64,000 bases of DNA from Hemerocallis citrina. Lineage: Eukaryota > Streptophyta > Magnoliopsida > Asparagales > Asphodelaceae. This document shows positions 10,501 through 22,483 of the stretch, one piece after another. The stretch covers positions 182,488,175 to 182,552,174 of the forward strand of contig CM030362.1 of NCBI GenBank assembly GCA_017893485.1. Reading direction: 5' to 3'. Under the pieces are notes generated by a model. The model had not been told where the DNA came from. It did not search any database and saw nothing but the letters and a program-made list of their open reading frames with translations. Made by a program: the position numbers and the translations under genes. Position 1 is the stretch's first letter; each line of letters opens with the position of its first letter.

Positions 10501-10996
10501 TCAGGTCGGAAGGAGAGAGAGAGGGAGGCCGGGGAATGTGGGAAAGGGGAACTAAGGTTAGGGTTTGTGTGGGGGGTTATAAATATATATAGAGGATTTG
10601 GGTTATTGGGTATTTGGGTTAATGGGTAATTAGGAATAGTAGTAGGATTAATCCAATAAGACAAATGGGGATCAAATTGAATAGGATTCAAACTAGGATT
10701 AAGAAATTTGGCTTTGGTAATCAATTAGGGATCAAAATAATAGGATTAGGAATGGGGTAGACCACCAACTCTCCAAGAGCACCCAGAACAAGACAACAAT
10801 AAGGAGCGAAAACAACAACCATGAACAAGAACAACCAAGAATTCGGGAATAACTCACAAAAATAAAGAATGAGAAAAGAAAATGAAAATATATTGAAACA
10901 ACTCAATATACGGTTCAGAAAAATACAAGAGAGAGTACAAATACACAAGAAAGAAAAATACACCAAAAACATGAAAAATGAAAAATAGGGGTTACA
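7554..10996 (-). mobile_element. S1: solo LTR of family S, inserted in T1 protease
   Basis: 3,443 bp with TG...CA ends, read on the minus strand as TGTAACCCC...GTGACA. The flanking duplication is AAGGT (7549-7553) / GAGGT (10997-11001), one mismatch. Orientation follows from the family-S piece at 42690-44982, where the GTGACA end adjoins a primer binding site. It has no internal coding region, so it is a solo LTR left by recombination between two LTRs. On the minus strand it shows a TATA-like run (10577-10592), a telo-box-like TTAGGGTTT (10558-10566), a C-rich leader at about 10120-10555, and simple repeats of the type ACAGGTA at 8150-8280. An ~80-bp tandem duplication sits at about 8435-8590. 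ORFs in the leader are compositional and have no domain. Confidence 0.88.
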
Positions 10997-11001
10997 GAGG
11001 T

Positions 11002-12480
11002 TGTAGTGAAGGCGTCAGGGGGACCAGCATTTACATTTCAAGGGGAGAGGAAGTGTAAGCAGTTGGTAGCAGCTCTGACTAAGCAGAAGGTTCCAGAAGA
11101 AGTGGGGGTAGATTCCAGTGGTCCGGGATTTTCCAAAAGTGTTTCTTGAAGACCTACCTGGACTTCCTCCTCATCGAGATGTAGAGTTCAGCATCTCCGT
11201 TCAGCCAGGGAGTGCACCTTTTTCCAAGGCACCGTACAGAATGGTGTCGGTTGAACAAGATGAAATCAAGAAGCAAATTGAAGAGTTGTTAGGCAAAGGA
11301 TTCATCAGGCCGAGTGCGTCACCTTGGGGAGCCTCATTTCTTTTGGTGAAGAAGAAAGATGGATCGATGAGGATGTGCATCGACTACAGAGAATTGAACA
11401 AGGTGACAGTGAAGAACAAGTATCCAATTCCTCAAATCGATGATCTGTTCGACCGTCTATAAGGAGCAGTTCCAAGATAGACCTACGGTCAGGATATCAC
11501 CAAGTCCGAGTAAAAGAAGAAGATGTGCACAAGACGGCTTTCAGAACTAAACATGGTCACTATAAGTTCCTAGTCATGTCGTTTGGAGTAACCAATGCAC
11601 CTACTATCTTCATGGGCATGATGAATAGGGTCCTGCAACCGTTCATCGATTCCTTCATCGTTGTGTTCATCGACGACATATCGGTCTACTCTAAGTTAGA
11701 AGATGAGCATGTCGAGCACCTAGCAGAGGTACTGAAGAAGCTATAGGAGCAGAAACTGTATGCAAAGCTGTCCAAATGGGACTTCTGGAAAACCGAAGTC
11801 GCCTTCATGGATCACATCCTTTCTAAGGAGGGAGTGGCTACTGACCAACAAAAAATTGAGGCAGTGAAAGATTGGCCAAGACTGACTACAGTGAAAGAGA
11901 TTAGGAGCTTTCTGGGTTTAATTGTCTACTATAGAAGGTTCATCCAGGGTTACGCCCAGATAGTTGTGCCACTCACAGGGATTACAAGGAAGAATGCGAG
12001 TTTCAAATGGTCGGAACAGTGTGAAGCTAGCTTTCAGGTTTTGAAGGGAAGGTTGACTACCGCTTCTATTCTAGCTTTGCCGAGAGCAGGAGTCGACTAT
12101 GATGTCTACAACGATGCTTCCCATCGCGGTTTGGGCTGTGTGCTAATGCAAGAGGGAAAGGTAATAGCTTATGGGTCTAGACAGCTGAGACCGCATGAAA
12201 AGAATTACCCAACCCATGATCCAGAGCTGGAAGCAATCATTTTTGCATTGAAGCAGTGGAGGCACTACGTGTACGGGAAGAAGGTCGACATGTACACGGA
12301 TCATAAGAGTCTGAAGTATATCTACCAGCAGAAGGACTTGAATCTGAGGCAGAGGAGATGGTTGGAAGTGTTGGAGGATATCCGACCCGAGATCAAGTAC
12401 CATCCAGGCAAGGCCAATGTGGTGGCTGATGCGCTCAGCAGGAAGTGCAGTTTGTCCCGATTGATCACAACTCAGGAGAA
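11002..12480 (+). pseudogene. pol: T1 reverse transcriptase and RNase H, broken
   Basis: Copies the element RNA into DNA and degrades the RNA strand. The frame begins in the protease-RT linker (VVVKAS). RT landmarks follow: [49 protein letters not shown] and the catalytic box FIDD (11666-11677, the usual F/Y-x-D-D). RNase H follows, with YNDAS (about 12107; Asn replaces the usual Ser, the Asp is kept), PELEAIIFALKQW, TDHKSLKYI and ADALSRK. Breaks: TAA at 11460, a deletion-type frameshift near 11475 relative to T2, and TAG at 11744. From 11807 the frame is open to 13105. Confidence 0.93.
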
Positions 12481-13471
12481 GTTGGCAGAAGAGCTTGATC
12501 GAGCAGGGATAGATGTGGTTTTGCAAGGATTGGGAGCTTCCTTAGCTCAGTTAAGGATTCAACCCACTTTGAGAGACAAGATCATCGACAGTCAGAAGAC
12601 CGATCCAGAGATTCAGGAGATGGGGGAGCAGGTTGGCGTTGGCAGGTTGGCAGAATTTCAAGTGAGGGATGTGGTGTTGTGGTTTGGAAAGCGGCTGTGT
12701 GTGCCGGATCAAGCAGAATTGAAGGAGAGTATTCTTCAGGAAGCGCATGCTACTTTATCATCCGTGCATCCAAGGAGTACCAAGATGTACAAGGACATAA
12801 AGCAGTATTTGTGGTGGCCAGGGAAGAAGCGAGATGTGGCCGAGTTTGTTGTTAGGTGTGCTATTTGTCAGCAGGTCAAAGCCGAGAATCAGAAACCCGG
12901 GGGTTTGTTGCGTCCATTACCCATCCCGGAGTGGAAGTGGGATTGTATCAGCATGGACTTTATCACAGGATTGCCCAAGAGTTCCAAGGGCAATGGTGCA
13001 ATTTGGGTGATAGTGGACCGACTAACCAAATCGGCTCACTTCTTGGCAATGAAGCTTACCTGGTCGATGGAGAAGCTGGCCGAGTTGTATGTTGGGAGAT
13101 CGTGAGGCTTCATGGAGTTCCTCTATCGATAGTATCCGACCGAGATGCGCATTTCACCTCGCATTTCTGGAGAAGTCTTCAAGCAGCTTTGGGGACGAAG
13201 ACTGATTTCAGTACGGCCTTTCATCCTCAAACTGATGGGTAGACTGAGAGAGTCAACAGGGTACTAGAAAATATGCTGAGATGTTGCGTGTTGGACTTTG
13301 GTGGTAGTTGGGAGAGGCATTTGGCTCTAGTGGAATTTGCCTACAACAACAGTTTCCAGGCAAGCATCGAGATGGCACCGTATGAGACTCTGTATGGAAG
13401 GAAGTGTAGGACACCAGTGTGTTGGTATGAAGTGGGGGAACGGCAGCTGTATGGGCCGGAGATTGTGCAGC
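12481..13471 (+). pseudogene. pol: T1 integrase, N-terminal and core part
   Basis: Joins element DNA to the chromosome. The HHCC zinc domain is present (EAHATLSSVHP, then CAICQQ at 12857). The catalytic D-D-E core is also present: first Asp in SMDFITGLP (about 12950), second in SDRDAHFTS (about 13138), Glu in TERVNRVLE (about 13245). A one-base frameshift near 13087 splits the core, and TAG at 13240 replaces the Gln of DGQTERV. The frame is then cut by solo LTR S2 after EIVQ. The C-terminal part resumes at 17353. Not able to encode a working enzyme as it stands. Confidence 0.92.
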
Positions 13472-16400
13472 TGTCATGCCCCGCTTCCTAAAAGAGAATA
13501 CGGAATACGGATACGCGACAAAATCCCAGTGAATAATTTTCATCATCCATAAGCTATTCGGAATTTTTACAACATTTCGCAAGAATAATCAGAGTTGGAA
13601 GCAAAAGAATCAACCAACATGCACATATAAACCAAAATACCAACAAGAATACTTAAAACCAAAATATATTAATCTCAGATATATCCAGATCTGAATAAGT
13701 CAAATATCCTGGGTCACATTGCCCAAATACAAATAAATCCAAGTATCAAAATACAATTGTTCAAAGCAAGCAACAAGAATTAATAATAGCAAATCCAGCA
13801 CTAATACTTCATATCACCAATACCATTTGGAACTTATTCTTCAGAATCTGCAATTTAACAATAGTAAGAATAGGAAAAAGAAAACAAACTCCCGTCAATG
13901 CAAGTTACGGGCCACTTGTAATTCAGGATACAAGTACATGAGAAAAACTAACAAATAATATGGAATAGGCATGATAATAATATATAACAACTAGCATAGT
14001 AAGATAAACAAGTACAAGTAGTATGTAACAAGTGTCAAGTAAACAAGGATCATGTAAACAAGTAATAAGTATCAAGTATCATGTGATAATGTAGCAGGTG
14101 TCAAGTATCAAGTCTTATGTATCATGTTCAAGTGTCATGTATCAAGTCTTGTAGTTATTACTATCTAGGTAGCACTTCATACATCCCGGTTTTTACTACA
14201 TGATTGTTACAACAAATAGTTTCGCTTTAGATTTCATAGTGGACCATAGAGGGCAGTGTACTCAGGGACAAGTATCAAGTATCGAGCTCCAAGCTCCAAG
14301 TATCATGTATCATGTATCATGTGTTAAGTTGTGCAAGTGGCAAGTACGTGTCTTGCGTGCAAGTATCAAGTAATCACGTGTCAAGCATTATGTATCAAGT
14401 AATCACATAGGATGAGTGGATCCCCTTCCGAGTATACGTTTCTGAATTATCCACTATTAGATCTTTCCCTTAAACCCCGACTTGTTTAATTATTATTAGT
14501 ATCAAACAAGCATGTATGTGTACAAAATATATCGAGAATAACATGGCATGATCATGTAATGAGTTCAATTTGCTAGATAAATATGTACGGGTGCAAGATA
14601 ACACATAAAAGAATAAAATAACCAAATTTCTAGTTCAGGACAGTAAGATCATACTGTAGTAAAACAGTGATTACCGTTGTTACAAGCATGAAAATATGAA
14701 TCCGTCGAAAGGTCTAGAAAATAGACTCCTGGCGAAATCCAGCGAACATATATAAGTCACATAGTGTTTCACAAAATCATAACTCAAAACTGATTTGAAA
14801 CCAGAAAATATATTCAACCAGAAATCAGAAGATCATATTAAAAGTCAAGAAAACAACATGAAAACTCAATAAATAAATCCACGAAAAATTTGGGGTATTC
14901 CCCTATATGTATAGTAACAGAAAGTCAAGTTTCATAATTTTTCAATATAAATAGAGTAGTCAACTAAAATCAGAAAATATCAAGACACAACAGTTTTGTA
15001 AATCTGAAATTGCAAACACTGCAGTACGAAAAATGCAATATCTCGCAAACCATAAACCAAATCCAAATCCGCCAAAAGGTTAATAAAATAGATACAGTAA
15101 GCTAACTTTCATATTCAGAAATAATTTAGGAACAACAAGTAGAAATAGGTCGAAAATCACGTTCTTTACTGAACAGTAGTAAAATTCTGCATGTAAACTC
15201 TTTATTTGCAAGCATGAAAAGATTTATAAAACTCTTCAAATAAATCCACAAAAATTCTGGGTAAACCCCAATCAAGTCCAGAAGTAGTGTGCCAAATTTC
15301 AGATCAAAATAATAATTTCAACACCATAATAAAAATAGATTACTCTTCAGAAATCATAGAAACAGAATATGAAAATCTTTCGGCACTACTGTAGTAAAAT
15401 GGACATAACTCACAAAATGTAAATGGAAACTGTGATCCATCAAAGGGGTTGTAAAATAGACAGAATTCTCTACAAATCATGTTCACAAAATATTTTCAAA
15501 TACTGACCTTAATAGGGTCTAAAATACTGATCAAAACAGAAAAACCAACAAAACTGAAAATATCGTATATGCTCAAAATCCACTAGTTCACATAGATTTC
15601 ATCCAAAACACAACCAAACATGATATAGAGTATACTAGATGTCCAAGCAACATGTTATAGGGTATTTCACAAGTCTACAATAAGTCTACCACAAATAATA
15701 CGAACGAGCACAAGATAACACATGAACAATATGCATATATGCAACAAGATATGGTCAATCCTAGGTTATATCATATCATGTATGTCGTGAGACAACTATG
15801 GTCAAATCATCACTATAGAGACAATATCAACAAAGAGGATTCACACACAAATTGCCTCTAGAACCCAACTATACTACAAGCGGTATTTAACACTTGTATT
15901 TGCAAAAGAATTTAATACAAGTTACTTGCCTGAAAGACGACGACGAAAACGATACCAAGCAAGAATAACAGGAACAGATTTCTGGGTACGAACATAACGA
16001 ACGGACCGAAACACGAACCAATCACGAACATACGATCACAAGGCACGGATCTCAATGATCAAGATCAACAAGATCAGACGGTTCAGATCTCCCTGATGAT
16101 GAAGATGATAATGATGATCAAGATCGATCGATCGAACGACTGCGATCAAAGGAAATTGACGATCATCATGATCGTGACAATCAAGAAGAGATTGGATGGC
16201 CTAGATCAAGGTGATTATGAAGTTTATGATGATCGCAATCGAACGGCCAAGATCACCCAAATGGTGACGATCAAGATGATGATCAAAGTAGATCCGACGG
16301 TCGAGATCAAGGGATCAAGAAATCGAGATGTAATCAATGGCCAAGAATCCACATGATCAAGAACCCTTGATCAACAGCAACCTCAAAGGCGATGCATAGG

Positions 16401-17347
16401 TCGGGCTGTTGCGGTCCGACGGGGACAGCACAGGAACGCACATTGGGTGCCGGTGCAGGGGGCACCTGCGCACCACAGAGAGAAAGGCAGGGAAGCTGCC
16501 AGCGATGCTGTTGAGGATGCTGGGTGGCACTGCAGTTGCTGCAGTGTCGGGAGGCAGGGCAAAGTGGCACAGGGGCTGAGGTGTGTCGCTGGCTACGTCG
16601 GAGGAAACCAGGGCTGGCACTATGGAGGAACGACGGGAGGTCGTCACGACAGCAGGAGAGCACGGGGGAGGGGAGTTGAGGCGGCGAGAGCTGAAGCTCG
16701 GGATGACCAGGGGAACGAGGGAAATAGGGTGCTAGGGTTTTTTGGGATGCACAGGCGGCTAGGTAACAGGATGAACAGGGTAGAGGTGATAGGTTTTATA
16801 GGGAGAGAGAGTGACGGGAATTAGGGTTAGGGTTGGCTTAACGGGTCGGGTAGTGTCTTAAGGTGTGGGTTAAACGTTGTATTATAGGGTTTTGGTTATT
16901 AATATGTGGATTTTGGTATCTGGTTGTAGGGTATAGTGTAGTGTTTTAAATGAATGGGATTAGTGAAATTGGGTATTGGTTTAATACAAACAGGGCATGG
17001 TTAAATAAATGGGTGTTTGGTTTAGTGGATAGCTAGGAAATCAAAATTGGTATTAGGAATTTAAGCAAAATATAGATATGGCAAAAAAATGAACAGAACA
17101 ATAGAAAAATATAATTTAGGGTATGAACAATAAAATAGAGAAGATAACAACAGTTCGCTCAAAATGAATGAAACAAGAGACGAACAAGAATCAAGAATTC
17201 AAATAAAAGAGACCAAAAAATAATAAAAGAATATATATATTGAAAATAAAATCCAATATACGGTCCCAAAAGAGAAACAACGGAGACAAATACAAGGAAA
17301 AAGAAAATACACTCAAAAATACACAAAAATGAAAAACAGGGGTTATA
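13472..17347 (-). mobile_element. S2: solo LTR of family S, inserted in T1 integrase
   Basis: 3,876 bp; on the minus strand it starts TATAACCCCTGTTTT (mutated TGTAACC) and ends GGGGCATGACA. The flanks GCAGC (13467-13471) and ACAGC (17348-17352) are a 5-bp TSD with one change; removing the insertion restores a continuous integrase reading at this point. On the minus strand it has two overlapping TTAGGG telo motifs (16821-16834), a TATAAAA (16794-16800), a C-rich leader (about 16380-16700) and then a strikingly GATC-rich stretch (about 16030-16370). AAGTATC-type simple repeats fill 13980-14400. ORFs of 86-125 codons in the leader region have no recognisable domain and are not shared with S1 or S3 in sequence. 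Confidence 0.87.
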
Positions 17348-17352
17348 ACAGC

Positions 17353-17874
17353 AGACCTCAGAAAAGATCGAGCTGATCAGGAAGTGGTTAGCCGACGCAC
17401 AGAGCAGGTAGAAGAGTTATGCCGACAACCGGAGGAGAGATCTGGAGTTTGAAGAAGGTGATTTCGTCTTTGTGAAGGTGTCTCCAACCAAGTGGGTGAT
17501 TCGGTTTGGAAGAGGAGGAAAATTAGCCCCGAGATACATAGGTCCTTATAAGATATTGAAGAGGATTGGGAAGATAGCTTATCGGGTTAGAATTACCGGA
17601 AGAGTTGGCCCAAGTACACAATGTCTTTCATGTGTCTATGTTAAGAGGTTATATTCCGGATCCGAGTCATCATTTGTCAAAAGTGCCAGAGGGTCTGTAA
17701 TTGGATTTGAGCAATGTAGAGTGTCCAGTGGAGATTGTGGATCGTCGAGAGAATGTCTTGAGAAATAAGACAATACCTATGGTCAAAGTCGTCTGGAGAA
17801 ACCAATTTGTTGAGGAGGCCACTTGGGAACCAGAGGAGAGGATGATGAGAGATCACCCTGAGCTTTTCAACTAA
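17353..17874 (+). pseudogene. pol: T1 integrase C-terminus and chromodomain, broken
   Basis: Continues the integrase with the C-terminal GPY/F-type region (VSPTKWVIRFGRGGKLAPRY then IGPYKIL, about 17478-17555). It ends in a chromodomain (MVKVVWRNQFVEEATWEPEE then MRDHPELF, about 17779-17871, stop 17872-17874). Chromodomains of chromoviruses bind histone marks and steer insertion toward heterochromatin. There is an in-frame TAG near 17411 and at least one frameshift between 17595 and 17770. The chromodomain itself is intact in sequence, with the aromatic W of VVW and TWEP retained. Confidence 0.87.
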
Positions 17875-17948
17875 AATTTGTAAAGTCTTTTCTTTTCGTT
17901 CTTTGTCTTTTCTCACTCTTAAGTGTAGTTTCGAGGACGGAACTATTC

Positions 17949-17960
17949 TAAGGAGGGTGT
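17949..17960 (+). other. T1 polypurine tract
   Basis: Purine-rich AAGGAGGGTG ends 2 bp before the 3' LTR. It primes plus-strand synthesis. T2 has CTAAGGAGTGAG in the same place (34461-34472). Confidence 0.7.
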
Positions 17961-17962
17961 GC

Positions 17963-20900
17963 TGTAAATCCCCGTATTTTTATTTTAATTAAAAATATAT
18001 TTTTTCAATTTTTGCACGTACAATGCACGTGCAAATTTTTCCATCTTATTTTCTTTCCTCTCATTTTAAATTTATTTTTGAAGCATTCATGAGTCTCTTT
18101 TTTTTTTAATATTTTTTTTAGTCTTTTATTCAACCCATAGGCCTAAGAATAGATTCTAGCCCACTAGATTAAATTAAATTAATTAATTAAAAACAAGCCG
18201 ACAAGACAAGCCCATCATTTAAACCCACAATTAGTTGTGCATGGACTCACACATGACATGTAACAACTTTTTGGCACACAAATAAAATTATAGGATTGTA
18301 TTCATTATTGTGAGTGTGTGCACTTGTGCTTAACACATGCACTTGTGACCAAGAGAGAGAGAGAAACCGGGTGTGGGAGAGAGAGAGGTCGGAAGTGGAG
18401 AAGTGGAGAGAGTGGGAGAGTGAGTAGTTACTTGATTGGTGAGATCAAATCCTAGCCTTCCATTTGTTCTATTTTTGAAGAGTTTAAAAGCAAATAAAAA
18501 ATTGGGAAAAATTCTTATATTCCTCTAAAATGATTTAAAGTTTATTAAAAATAGTTTCATGATATTTCATGTATTTTGTGAGAAATTAAAAGTGAAATTG
18601 ATATAGAAAATGAGATGATGACTTTGAAATTATTTATTTAAGAATATGACATTTATTTTTAGAAGAAGAGTAAAATATTGCTATGTTATTTGATTTCTCT
18701 TGATGAGATTATATACTTATTTTGAATAAGAAATACTTGATGTGGTTTGAGATATTATATGTGATTAAATTGCTAATGAGATTTGAAGTGGATAAATCTA
18801 TGTTCATGAAAAGAAATATTTTTTTTGAAAGATTGTGAATGAATGAACGAATCATGAATAATGCAAAAATAAGAGATTGATTAAGTTCTGAATAAGTTGG
18901 AGATATGAATACAATGAGGTTTAATACATGATTATTGAAGGGTATGAGTACCCATGAATTCTATAACATGAAAGGTTGTGATCTAGAGGTTTAGTGAGAC
19001 CCCGGGTACCGCCATTGTTGAATTAAATGATTGATTTATTTTTGAGATATGGCTATGTGAGCTATCTCAGTTTTTGTGATTAAGTCCGGTAAGGGGAGAA
19101 GCTAACTCTAGGGATTATAATTTATTCATGTCTTGAACTTAAGAACTAGGCACTAAGTGAAGATGAAGTAAACTTGGGCAAACGTAAGTGGAGGGCTTCT
19201 ATATAGTCGGGCGGTGGATCTGCGAGACTATAAACCCAGTCGGACGGTGAATTTCGGGACTGTGGTTGCTCCGATGGAGACGAGCTTCTATTTTAAATCC
19301 GGGACTATGCGTCACTTGGGTTCGAAACCCGGTAGCTTCATTTGATTTTTTTTGGCATTTTTGATATTTTTGAAGAGTTTAAAAGCAAATAAAAATTTGG
19401 AAAAAATTCTAATATTCCTCTAAAATGATTTATAGTTTATTAAAAATAGTTTCATGATATTTTGATGTATTTTGTGAGAAATTAAAAGTGAAATTGATAT
19501 AGAAAATGAGTTGATGACTTCGAAATTATTTATTTAAGAATATGACATTTATTTTTAGAAGAAGAGTAAAATATTACTATGTTATTTGATTTCTCTTGAT
19601 GAGATTATATACTTATTTTGATTAAGAAATACTTGATGTGGTTTGAGATATTATATGTGATTAAATTGCTAATGAGATTTGAATTGGATGAATCTATGTT
19701 CATGAAAAGAAATGTTTTTTTGGTGAAAGATTGTGATTGAATGAATGAATCCTGAATAATGGAAAAATAAGAGATTGATTAAGTTATGAATAAGTTGAAG
19801 ATATGAATAAAATGAGGTTTAATACATGATTATTGAAGGGTATGAATACCCATAAATTCTAGAACATAAAGGGTTGTGATCTAGAGGTTTAGTGAGACCC
19901 CAGGGTACCGGCATTGTTGAATTAAATGATTGATTTATTTTTGAGATATGGCTATGCGAGCTATCTCAGTATTTGTGAATAAGTCCGGTAAGGGGAGAAG
20001 CTAACTCTAGGTGTTATAATTTATTCATGTCTTGAACTTAAGAACTAGGCACTAAGTGAAGATGAAGTAAACTTGGGCAAACGTGAGTGGAGGGCTTCTA
20101 TATAGTCGGGCGATGGATCTGCAAGACTATAGACCCAGTTGGACGGTAAATTCCGGAACTGTGGTTGCTCCGATGGAGACGATCGAGCTTCTATTTTAAA
20201 TCCGGGACTATGCGTAACTTGGGTTTGAAACCCGGTAGCTTCATTCGATTTTTTTTGTGGCATTTTTGATATTTTTGAAGAGTTTAAAAGCAAATAAAAA
20301 TTTGGAAAAATTCTAATATTCCTCTAAAATGATTTATAGTTTATTAAAAATAGTTTCATGATATTTTGATGTATTTTGTGAGAAATTAAACGTGAAATTG
20401 ATATAGAAAATTAGTTGATGACTTCGAAATTATTTATTTAAGAATATGACATTTATTTTTAGAAGAAGAATAAAATATTGCTATGTTATTTGATTTTTCT
20501 TGATGAGATTATATACTTATTTTGATTAAGAAATACTTGATGTGGTTTGAGATATTATATGTGATTAAATTGCTAATGAGATTTGAAGTGGATGAATCTA
20601 TGTTCATGAAAAGAAATATTTTTTTTGTGAAAGATTGTGAATGAATGAATGAATTCTGAATAATGAAAAAATAAGAGATTGATTAAGTTATGAATAAGTT
20701 GAAGGTATGAATAAAATTTAATACATGATTATTGAAGGGTATGAGTACCCATGAATTCTAGAACATAAAGGGTTGTGATCTAGAGGTTTAGTGAGACCCT
20801 GGGTACCGGCATTGTTGAATTAAATGATTGATTTATTTTTGAGATATGGCTATGTGAGCTATCTCGGTATTTGTGATTAAGTCCGGTCGGGGGAGAAGCT

Positions 20901-21834
20901 AACTCTAGGTGTTATAATTTATTCATGTCTTGAACTTAAGAACTAGGCACTAAGTGAAGATGTAGTAAACTTGGCAAACGTGAGTGGAGGGCTTCTATAT
21001 AGTCGGGCGGTGGATCTCCAGGACTATAGACCCAGTCGGACAGTGGATTCCGGGACTGTGGTTGCTCCGATGGAGACGAGCTTCTATTTTAAATCTGGGA
21101 CTATGCGTAGTCGGGCGGATAGTTTGCTGTACTCCAGTGTATATACGTATACCGGGGCTAGAGGGACACTTGACGGGATGTTCGCATGACGAGGATTCTG
21201 TATAGTCGGGCGGTGGACTCCAGAACTGGGATCCGTACTCGTAGAATATCTAAACTTTGTTTTATTAACTGGTAGTTATCATGGCGAGGGATCAAACCCT
21301 TTAATGTGGAGTACGTAGGTGCTTACCATCGGACCTATGTAGTATGGAATGCATAGAATCCGAACAAGTATGCATTAATGTCATCTTAGTATAAAACATC
21401 TGCATTAGGCATTAAGGCATTGCATACACTTACATGTTTAAAGTAGTCACTTTTGACACTTTATTTTACATTCAAGTTTGTGGTTTGTTAAAGTATTAAG
21501 ATCATTATACTTTCGGCATAGCGAGGATGGCCGTGTATAACATTATTTTGTTGGTTGTAAGCAACTGATGTGCCCATAGTTTTATATGCAAGATTTGGAC
21601 TTTTCATGAAGATATAAAGTTGATTTGATGCTGATAATTATTTAAATGTTAAAGATGTTGCAATTGTATATTATTTTTATTATTGTACTTCATTTACCTT
21701 CTGTTGTGTTATTAAATGTAAAGGACTCTGTTGTATTATAACATTTTCAAATTCCTTGTAAAATTGTACGAAGTGAAGTGTAAAGATCCTGTGGAACTTC
21801 GGATTCAGCCTTATTTGAAATTCAGGGCGTTACA
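17963..21834 (+). repeat. 3' LTR of T1 (3,872 bp) with internal triplication
   Basis: Starts TGTAAATCCCCG and ends GGGCGTTACA. Relative to the 5' LTR it lacks the equivalent of 2631-3738 (TATA-like site and both tRNA-like units). It carries the segment equivalent to 3687-4581 three times in tandem: a partial copy at about 18471-19312, then 19313-20215 (903 bp) and 20216-21108 (893 bp). The repeat joints fall at the B-box-like GGGTTCGAAACCC. A perfect G-box CACGTG is at 18026-18031. The ORFs at about 20971-21205 lie in sub-repeats and are not genes. Confidence 0.93.
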
Positions 21835-21839
21835 AAGTG

Positions 21840-22483
21840 GAGGAGACTTAGATAAAAATTTAAAGTGTTTTTATATGTTTAAAAGAAGTTGCAGTTGTAA
21901 ACTGCGGCCTCAAGAAGGGACACACTTTGAAAGTGTTATATTAGGATCCTTTCTCTCCTATTCACTTTATCTCTCACCACTCTCTCTCTTTTACCCGCAA
22001 AAGCAATGTAGGAATTGTCTCCATTTCTAAACTCAAATAAAAGAAAACTCTAGATCCCAAATCTCTCAAACTGCGGTCTCTCCCTCATCTTTGTTAAATC
22101 TCTTCCAGCAATTTCTTGGCATTTTCCCTCTCTCCCTCCACTTCCTCTCCCTCTTCCTAAACTTGGATCTCTTTAATCCCCAAGCCCTAATCCCTTGATA
22201 TTTCCCTCAATTTCACCTTGTGTTTGTGGTCCCCGTCTTCGGCCACTTGTACCAGTAGCTTCATTTGTCTCATTCTGCATATATAAATAACTTTTGTTAA
22301 ATACATGAAAATAAACATATTCATTGAACATTCAAAAGCATACAAATTACATGTGACCTACTAATAGTACCTAAGGGTCATATACTTCGGCAACAACACT
22401 TGTTGTATCCTCTTACACTTCATTTTAAACAAGTTAGCCTCGTGCGTGTGCCATCTCTGACATCCATGTCATTTGTAACATCC
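21840..22483 (-). pseudogene. MULE remnant: 3' exons of a captured or MULE-encoded gene
   Basis: Genomic segment between T1 and T2 that belongs to the old MULE. On the minus strand, 22483-22371 is open and meets a GT donor at 22370. A 96-bp AT-rich stretch ends in TATATATGCAG (acceptor at 22275), and a last exon of about 100 bp (22274-22174) follows before stops. The predicted tail is basic (for example TGTSGRRRGPQTQGE). I do not recognise the protein. Going further left there is a CT-rich segment (about 21950-22200) and sequences resembling the TCGCAG/CTGCGG motifs of the MULE ends. The + strand ORF at 21731-22030 straddles the T1 border and is not a gene. Confidence 0.4.

Larger units (their letters stand above)
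1931..21834 (+). mobile_element. T1: Ty3/gypsy chromovirus (probably Tekay/Del type)
   Basis: A full-length but dead LTR retrotransposon of 19.9 kb, of which 7.3 kb is two later solo-LTR insertions. Borders are fixed by TG...CA ends and a perfect 5-bp TSD, AAGTG, at 1926-1930 and 21835-21839. In order: 5' LTR, primer binding site complementary to initiator-Met tRNA, an extra leader ORF, gag, protease (split by a solo LTR), reverse transcriptase, RNase H, integrase (split by a second solo LTR), chromodomain, polypurine tract and 3' LTR. The long LTRs, tRNA-iMet site and chromodomain point to the Tekay/Del branch of chromoviruses (inference). Stretches of the two LTRs that align differ by roughly 3-5% by eye, so the insertion is not recent. 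Confidence 0.92.

Noticed and set aside
11118..13105. Possible functional pol gene in T1
   Set aside because: Stops, frameshifts and two solo-LTR insertions break it; described as a pseudogene only.
16821..16834. Interstitial telomere repeat
   Set aside because: Only two TTAGGG-like units; fits a telo-box promoter motif better than telomeric DNA.
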